A stretch of 9,800 nt of DNA from Desulfurococcales archaeon (GTDB lineage Archaea; Thermoproteota; Thermoprotei_A; Sulfolobales; NBVN01): positions 1-9,800 of the forward strand of contig JALWQN010000073.1 in NCBI GenBank assembly GCA_027083115.1. Direction: 5' to 3'. Positions 6,190 through 9,800 of this stretch are shown piece by piece (within the stretch, counting starts at the first letter, position 1; each line of letters begins with the position of its first letter). The notes beneath the pieces are model-generated. The model saw only the letters and a list, made by a program, of their open reading frames with translations, ran no database searches and was not told where the DNA came from. The position numbers were made by a program, and so were the translations under genes.

Positions 6190-7131
6190 TTGGAGGTGAT
6201 TAAGTCGGTTAAGGTATATACCCCTAGAAGGGTTAGGGAAAGAAATAGGTGGTTAAGGAGTGATGGAAGACCTAACTTCAGGAATAAGGTTCATGAGAGG
6301 GTTCATGAGTTAGATCCTCTCTTAAGGAAGGACATCACCCCAGTTAATGACTCAACGCCTATACTTAGGGTGTGTGAGTTAATGACTAACTTACCCTTCA
6401 GGATGATTCCCGTACTGAATACTGGTGGGGAGGTGCTTGGGGTGGTCAGCGGTATGGACGTAATTGATTACTTGGGTGGGGGCAGGAAGCACGATATAGT
6501 GCTTAAGAAGGGAATGCATCTGCTTTATGATGCCCTTAAGCTACCGGCATCAAACATAATGACTCCTGACCCAGTTATTGCAGACATAAACGCTAAGTTC
6601 ACTGAAGTACTTGAGTTAATGATTAATTACGGGGTCGGTGCGCTTCCAGTATTGAGTAAGGGCATGTATGTAGGGATAATTAGCGAGTGGGAGATAATGA
6701 AGTACTTGGCCGGTAAGCCCGTGGGCGTTAAGGTTAGGGAAGTCATGACTGATGACGTAATAACTATCGGCATTAACTCTACTCTGGAGAACGTGATGAA
6801 GCTCATGGTTAGGGCTGGAATAAGGAGGGTTCCCGTCACGGAGGACGGTTCGTTAGCTGGTGTCGTGACCTGGAAGAACATCGTTGGGTTAATAGGCAAT
6901 CACAGGATTTTCGAGGTGCTTAATAGCAAAACAGTGGATGAGTTGAGGGCCCTGCCGTTGAGGCAGGTTCTCTCCAGGAACACGGTTAGGGTAGGTCCTG
7001 AGGACGACGTGGGTGAGGCCGCTGAAGCGATGGTTCGTGAGGGTAGGGGTCATGCCTTAGTGATTGAGGGTAATGAGTTGAGGGGGATAGTCACGGCTAG
7101 AGACATTATTTACGGTATTGTTGTGGGGTGA
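6190..7131 (+). CDS. Four-CBS-domain protein 2 of 4, with Arg-rich N-terminal extension
   Basis: The 313-aa protein has a basic N-terminal extension (residues 5-38, rich in Arg and Lys: TPRRVRERNRWLRSDGRP, RNKVHERVHE) followed by four CBS domains at about 43-97, 120-174, 181-236 and 256-312. A charged linker with KHDIVLKKGMH separates domains 1 and 2. The [S/T]xxD ligand motif is kept in domain 1 (SGMD) and domain 4 (TARD) but changed in domain 2 (SEWE) and domain 3 (TWKN), leaving one good site per module. The start is uncertain: TTG 6190 and GTG 6196 are the only usual codons, and a near-perfect Shine-Dalgarno match covers 6192-6200, overlapping GTG 6196 and running into an ATT codon at 6199. 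The basic tail could bind nucleic acid or a partner; that is inference. It overlaps the next gene at TGATG. Confidence 0.88.
   Translation: MEVIKSVKVYTPRRVRERNRWLRSDGRPNFRNKVHERVHELDPLLRKDITPVNDSTPILRVCELMTNLPFRMIPVLNTGGEVLGVVSGMDVIDYLGGGRKHDIVLKKGMHLLYDALKLPASNIMTPDPVIADINAKFTEVLELMINYGVGALPVLSKGMYVGIISEWEIMKYLAGKPVGVKVREVMTDDVITIGINSTLENVMKLMVRAGIRRVPVTEDGSLAGVVTWKNIVGLIGNHRIFEVLNSKTVDELRALPLRQVLSRNTVRVGPEDDVGEAAEAMVREGRGHALVIEGNELRGIVTARDIIYGIVVG
6192..6200 (+). promoter_or_regulatory. GGAGGTGAT, anti-Shine-Dalgarno match overlapping the start region of CBS gene 2
   Basis: The nine bases are fully complementary to the usual archaeal 16S 3' tail (AUCACCUCC). They lie on top of the candidate start codons GTG 6196 and ATT 6199 and one base into TTG 6190. 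No in-frame ATG, GTG or TTG follows at the normal 5-10 base spacing, so the site is placed unusually. Confidence 0.5.
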
Positions 7132-7988
7132 TGGGTATGACCTCAAGAGTCTCCACATACATGAGTTCCCCAGTAATTACTTCCTTAAGGACTGACAGCT
7201 TATCCCACATAAGGAACTTAATGATTAGGCACAGGATAGGTAAGGTAGTGATTACGGACTCGCCTAGGAGGAGGGTTGAGGGAATAATAAGTAAGAGTGA
7301 TTTCGTTCGGGTGGTCTACAACAAGAAGAGATACATTAAGCCCTTATCGAACATCATGGCTTACGAAATAATGAGTAGTCCTGTCTACGCGATACAGCCT
7401 GGGAGAACCATTAAGTCCGCTGCTCACGCAATGATTAAGAGAGGAATTGGTTCGCTGCTTGTCATAGGTAGTGAAGGGTCTTTGATGGGGATCTTAACTA
7501 AGGCGGACTTGGTTAGGGCTTTCGCGGAGAAGTACCACGGTAGGTTCAGGGTTAAGGACTTCATGAACGTTAAGCCCCCTACAGTAACTCCTACCCACAG
7601 CCTCTACTACGTTATTGACTTGATGAACGAGTCTGGGTTAGGTAAGGTTGTTGTGGTTGAGAGTGGGATCCCTATTGGGGTAATAACGAAGTCTGACGTG
7701 ATGTTCCTTAATCTTGAGCCCTTCCTTAGGAGGAGGGTTAAGTACTATAAGAAAATGAGTATTGTTGGTAGGGGTTTTGAGGGTGTTGTGCGGTTCTACA
7801 CAATACCTTTGGCTGGAGATCTAATGAGCCCTGACCCATTGACTGTGGGTGTTGATGAGGACTTAGCTGTTGCTGCTGACGTTATGGTGAAGAACAGGAT
7901 AGGTACTTTGCCTGTGGTTGATGGGGAGGGGGCCCTGGTCGGCTTACTTACTAAGTATGACGTCATTAAGGCCTTACGGAAGGTGTGA
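7131..7988 (+). CDS. Four-CBS-domain protein 3 of 4, all four ligand motifs intact
   Basis: The 285-aa protein has CBS domains at about residues 5-62, 77-132, 140-194 and 226-283. A basic linker rich in Arg, Lys and Tyr (RRRVKYYKKM, 200-209) lies before the fourth domain. Unlike the other three proteins, every domain keeps the [S/T]xxD ribose-contact motif (SKSD, TKAD, TKSD, TKYD), so this member is the best candidate for full ligand binding. The start is ATG 7131, sharing TGATG with the stop of the preceding gene, a typical coupling overlap; GTG 7128 directly before and ATG 7137 are alternatives. No signal peptide, membrane segment or enzyme domain is present. Family knowledge gives adenine-nucleotide or SAM binding as the likely activity; target and ligand are unknown. 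Confidence 0.92.
   Translation: MGMTSRVSTYMSSPVITSLRTDSLSHIRNLMIRHRIGKVVITDSPRRRVEGIISKSDFVRVVYNKKRYIKPLSNIMAYEIMSSPVYAIQPGRTIKSAAHAMIKRGIGSLLVIGSEGSLMGILTKADLVRAFAEKYHGRFRVKDFMNVKPPTVTPTHSLYYVIDLMNESGLGKVVVVESGIPIGVITKSDVMFLNLEPFLRRRVKYYKKMSIVGRGFEGVVRFYTIPLAGDLMSPDPLTVGVDEDLAVAADVMVKNRIGTLPVVDGEGALVGLLTKYDVIKALRKV
7166..7182 (+). repeat. 17-base identity shared by CBS genes 3 and 4 (copy 1)
   Basis: TTCCCCAGTAATTACTT occurs here and again at 8235-8251. Both copies encode SPVIT within the opening strand of a CBS domain (domain 1 of protein 3, domain 2 of protein 4). It probably reflects paralogy or codon habit rather than a mobile or regulatory repeat. Confidence 0.4.
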
Positions 7989-7992
7989 GGCT

Positions 7993-8799
7993 TTGGATCC
8001 TGACTTGGTTAGTGTTGGTGAGTTAAGTAGGAGAGATTATTTGAGGGTGAGTAAGAACGATTCACTGGAGGAGTTGGTTAGGGCGTTACTTAAGGAAGGT
8101 AGTGATAGGGCGTTAGTGTTTAATGGCGGGAGGCTTGAGGGCATAGTCACGGTTAAGGACATTCTTTCTAGGGTTGCCTTAGCGAGGAGGAGAAGGGTTC
8201 CTTTAACTACCTTACATGTTTCTTCAGTGATGTCTTCCCCAGTAATTACTTTGCCTTATACCGTCTCAGTTCTTAAGGCGGCTAGGGTAATGATTGATAA
8301 AAATATTAGTAGTGTTGTTGTGGAAGATAAGGAAGGAAATACATACCTTTTCACGAAGTGGGAAATAGCGGAAACCCTAAAGAACGAAAAAGAAAGTATC
8401 AGAGAATTAATCGGCCCCTTACCTCCCATACTGAAGGATACAGATTCTTTATTATTAGCTAGAAAACTAATATTAGAAGGAGATAACCCTACGTTACCAG
8501 TTACTGGTTCGAAAGGAAATATCATAGGGATATTGACCCCCGATGTTCTTCTTAATTCATTACTTGATTTAATGGATTTTCTGGTAAAGCACGGAGCCAA
8601 GAAATCTCTAAATAAGATATTTGTGGGGGAAATTCTTAGGCCCTTTGTCCCCACGATTAGTTTTTTAAGTAGTGTTGGCGAAGCAGCGTCGCTAATGCTG
8701 GAAAAGACTGTGAAGGGCTTGCTTGTATTTAGCAATAAAAAACTCGTCGGGAGTATAACACTAAGTGACTTAATTAAATATATTGTTCCTCCAAAATGA
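7993..8799 (+). CDS. Four-CBS-domain protein 4 of 4, with composition break
   Basis: The 268-aa protein has CBS domains at about residues 6-62, 75-130, 136-192 and 210-265. The [S/T]xxD motif is intact in domain 1 (TVKD) and domain 4 (TLSD). It is changed in domain 2 (TKWE) and displaced in domain 3 (ILTPDVLL). An Arg run (ARRRR, 64-68) links domains 1 and 2, and a helical, basic linker (192-209) joins 3 and 4. The start is taken as TTG 7993, four bases after the preceding stop, with GGAAGGTG eight bases upstream. The frame remains open further left inside gene 3, but starts there would overlap heavily and lack CBS sequence. From about residue 96 onward GC falls and codons shift toward AAA, AGA, ATA and CTA, unlike the first 95 residues. 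The gene ends 9 bases from the convergent pilus gene. Confidence 0.85.
   Translation: MDPDLVSVGELSRRDYLRVSKNDSLEELVRALLKEGSDRALVFNGGRLEGIVTVKDILSRVALARRRRVPLTTLHVSSVMSSPVITLPYTVSVLKAARVMIDKNISSVVVEDKEGNTYLFTKWEIAETLKNEKESIRELIGPLPPILKDTDSLLLARKLILEGDNPTLPVTGSKGNIIGILTPDVLLNSLLDLMDFLVKHGAKKSLNKIFVGEILRPFVPTISFLSSVGEAASLMLEKTVKGLLVFSNKKLVGSITLSDLIKYIVPPK
8235..8251 (+). repeat. 17-base identity shared by CBS genes 3 and 4 (copy 2)
   Basis: This is the second copy of the stretch at 7166-7182. It lies about 30 bases before the composition change near 8280, which makes it a possible short homology for recombination between paralogues, though that is speculative. Confidence 0.4.
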
Positions 8800-8808
8800 A
8801 TTAATCAC

Positions 8809-9800
8809 TTAAGGAATTGGCTTCATAGTCTCATTAATTATTGAACTTAAGGGCTGAAGCATATACTTAACCATCATAACTGATGCATAAGCGCTTACTC
8901 CCCCAATAAGCAGGAGAAGGCCTGTATAATAAATAAATATGTGTTTGCTGGAGCCACTCACAGCAGTCAATGCAAAAGCATTAATGAAAGTTAGGAGGAC
9001 AGCAACCCCTAATCCCAGATAATTAACTACATGCGGTGGTACGGCATAAAAGGGAATAAGAGTTCTTATCTGAATTAGTGCTTGAGAGAAAATGTTCATG
9101 AGTACCGTAATAAACGAGATGAGGAGGACGTTAGTCATGTGTAAGGCATAAACGGATGATTCAAATGTTTTATATATTTGGTTTCTTCTCCTTCTGTTTC
9201 TGGCAATCATTAAGGCTATATCAGAAAGAGTTTGACCAACCTTATACATGTCAGCACCGAATTTGAAGGCATCTCCTAATATTGTGGAGGCCCTTCTCAC
9301 GAGCTCGGATTTGCTTTCCCTAGCAAATTCTTTGAGTGCCACAGAAAAGCTAATGTTGTTACCTAATAATGTATATAACCTATTAGCAGCCATAGCTATC
9401 TTACCAAAAATTACTCCGATCATTGGCTCCAAAGCCTTGAAGGGGGATGGAAGAATTGATAAATTGTTAGCATACATCCGTATAAATACTGGAAAATCAA
9501 CATCTACTTTCTTCACGTAGTCATCGATCATTTTATAGTAGGTTCCTGGAGCCAAAAGTATGAGACCACTGATAATTATGAGTAGATACGGATCTAAATT
9601 AACTAATCCAAAAATGTACAAAACAATGAACCACAGCAGCCCCGCTATGCTGGCTAAAGTAACTATGTAAGGCAACTCAAAAACTTTCTTGCGCTCTGAA
9701 CCACCAACGATTACTTCTTCTTTAGGCATACCTACCCAAACAGTGAAGGCTACCGCACCCAACGAGGCGAAGGAGGCTAAGAAAGAGATTAATATAATGA
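8809..9800 (-). CDS. Type II secretion/type IV pilus F-type membrane protein (GspF/TadC/FlaJ-like), N-terminus outside window
   Basis: The frame is open to the right edge (329 residues visible), so the TTG at 9762 is only an internal codon and the gene begins beyond 9800. Numbering from the edge, membrane segments are at about 1-22, 44-66, 69-84, 220-240, 257-279 and 286-310. A cytoplasmic, helix-rich T2SSF domain (about 100-215) carries GKIAMAANRLYTLLGNNISFSVALKEFA and a basic stretch with ARNRRRRNQ. Family knowledge: these inner-membrane platform proteins work with a GspE/FlaI-type ATPase to assemble archaeal type IV pili or archaella. Family members have two such domains, and the visible part fits the second half. 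Whether it serves pili or an archaellum cannot be told without neighbours. It is convergent with the CBS array, with a 9-base gap and no obvious terminator. It is AT-richer than genes to the left. Confidence 0.8.
   Translation of the reverse strand, partial: IILISFLASFASLGAVAFTVWVGMPKEEVIVGGSERKKVFELPYIVTLASIAGLLWFIVLYIFGLVNLDPYLLIIISGLILLAPGTYYKMIDDYVKKVDVDFPVFIRMYANNLSILPSPFKALEPMIGVIFGKIAMAANRLYTLLGNNISFSVALKEFARESKSELVRRASTILGDAFKFGADMYKVGQTLSDIALMIARNRRRRNQIYKTFESSVYALHMTNVLLISFITVLMNIFSQALIQIRTLIPFYAVPPHVVNYLGLGVAVLLTFINAFALTAVSGSSKHIFIYYTGLLLLIGGVSAYASVMMVKYMLQPLSSIINETMKPIP

Noticed and set aside
6208..6222. GTTAAGGTATATACC, similar to the promoter sequence at 2833-2846
   Set aside because: It lies inside the coding region of CBS gene 2, and no in-frame start codon follows at the distance expected; probably chance.
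1..8300. Very frequent TTAAGG, GTTAAGG and GGTTAGG words on the plus strand
   Set aside because: They read as common codon pairs (Leu-Arg, Val-Lys/Arg) in purine-biased thermophile genes; there is no regular spacing or array.
8256..8735. 159-codon open frame on the minus strand opposite CBS gene 4
   Set aside because: It is antisense to clear CBS domains; its sequence is low in recognisable structure and explained by the codon pattern of the plus strand.
8800..8808. Possible bidirectional terminator between CBS gene 4 and the pilus gene
   Set aside because: Only nine bases separate the stops, with no hairpin or clear T-run on either strand.
9248..9520. 90-codon plus-strand open frame within the pilus gene
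   Set aside because: It mirrors the T2SSF domain on the other strand and has no promoter or independent features.

Overview
The window looks like a chromosomal segment of a thermophilic crenarchaeon. Thermoproteales (a Caldivirga or Vulcanisaeta type) is my best guess, from memory of family distribution and codon style rather than from any search. Supporting signs are an archaeal Lhr-family helicase, an archaeal RqcH/NEMF protein, stand-alone tandem CBS-domain proteins, an archaeal GspF/TadC/FlaJ-type pilus membrane protein, TATA-box promoters, short or absent leaders, frequent TTG and GTG starts and very tight gene packing. There is no rRNA, tRNA, CRISPR array or insertion sequence that I can see.

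Layout. Positions 1-2018 hold the 3' two-thirds or so of an Lhr-type helicase gene whose start lies left of the window. Its end overlaps a 176-aa gene of unknown function (2002-2532). A small membrane-protein gene follows (2587-2829). A TATA-type promoter at about 2834-2845 then drives an apparent two-gene unit: a class I SAM-dependent methyltransferase (2869-3429) overlapping the ribosome-quality-control factor RqcH (3419-5344). A second promoter-like element (5365-5375) precedes four consecutive genes (5387-8799). Each encodes a protein made almost only of four CBS domains, giving sixteen CBS domains in 3.4 kb. On the right, on the opposite strand and only 9 bases away, lies a type II secretion/type IV pilus F-type membrane protein (8809-9800). 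It is cut by the window edge at its N-terminal side.

How the genes relate. The methyltransferase and RqcH are translationally coupled and probably act around translation. The four CBS genes are head-to-tail with gaps or overlaps of at most 8 bases (at most 14 with the alternative start of the second gene), so they are probably co-expressed. By family knowledge they would bind adenine nucleotides or related ligands. With no catalytic domain in any of them, they may form a hetero-oligomeric sensor or regulator; this last step is inference.

The most notable observations are the four-gene CBS array with unequal conservation of ligand-site motifs, a base-composition break inside the fourth CBS gene (about 46% to 36% GC near 8280) that continues into the pilus gene, a four-cysteine cluster in the helicase, a D-to-E change in the conserved DR pair of RqcH, and a recurrent GGTGAT element at start sites.
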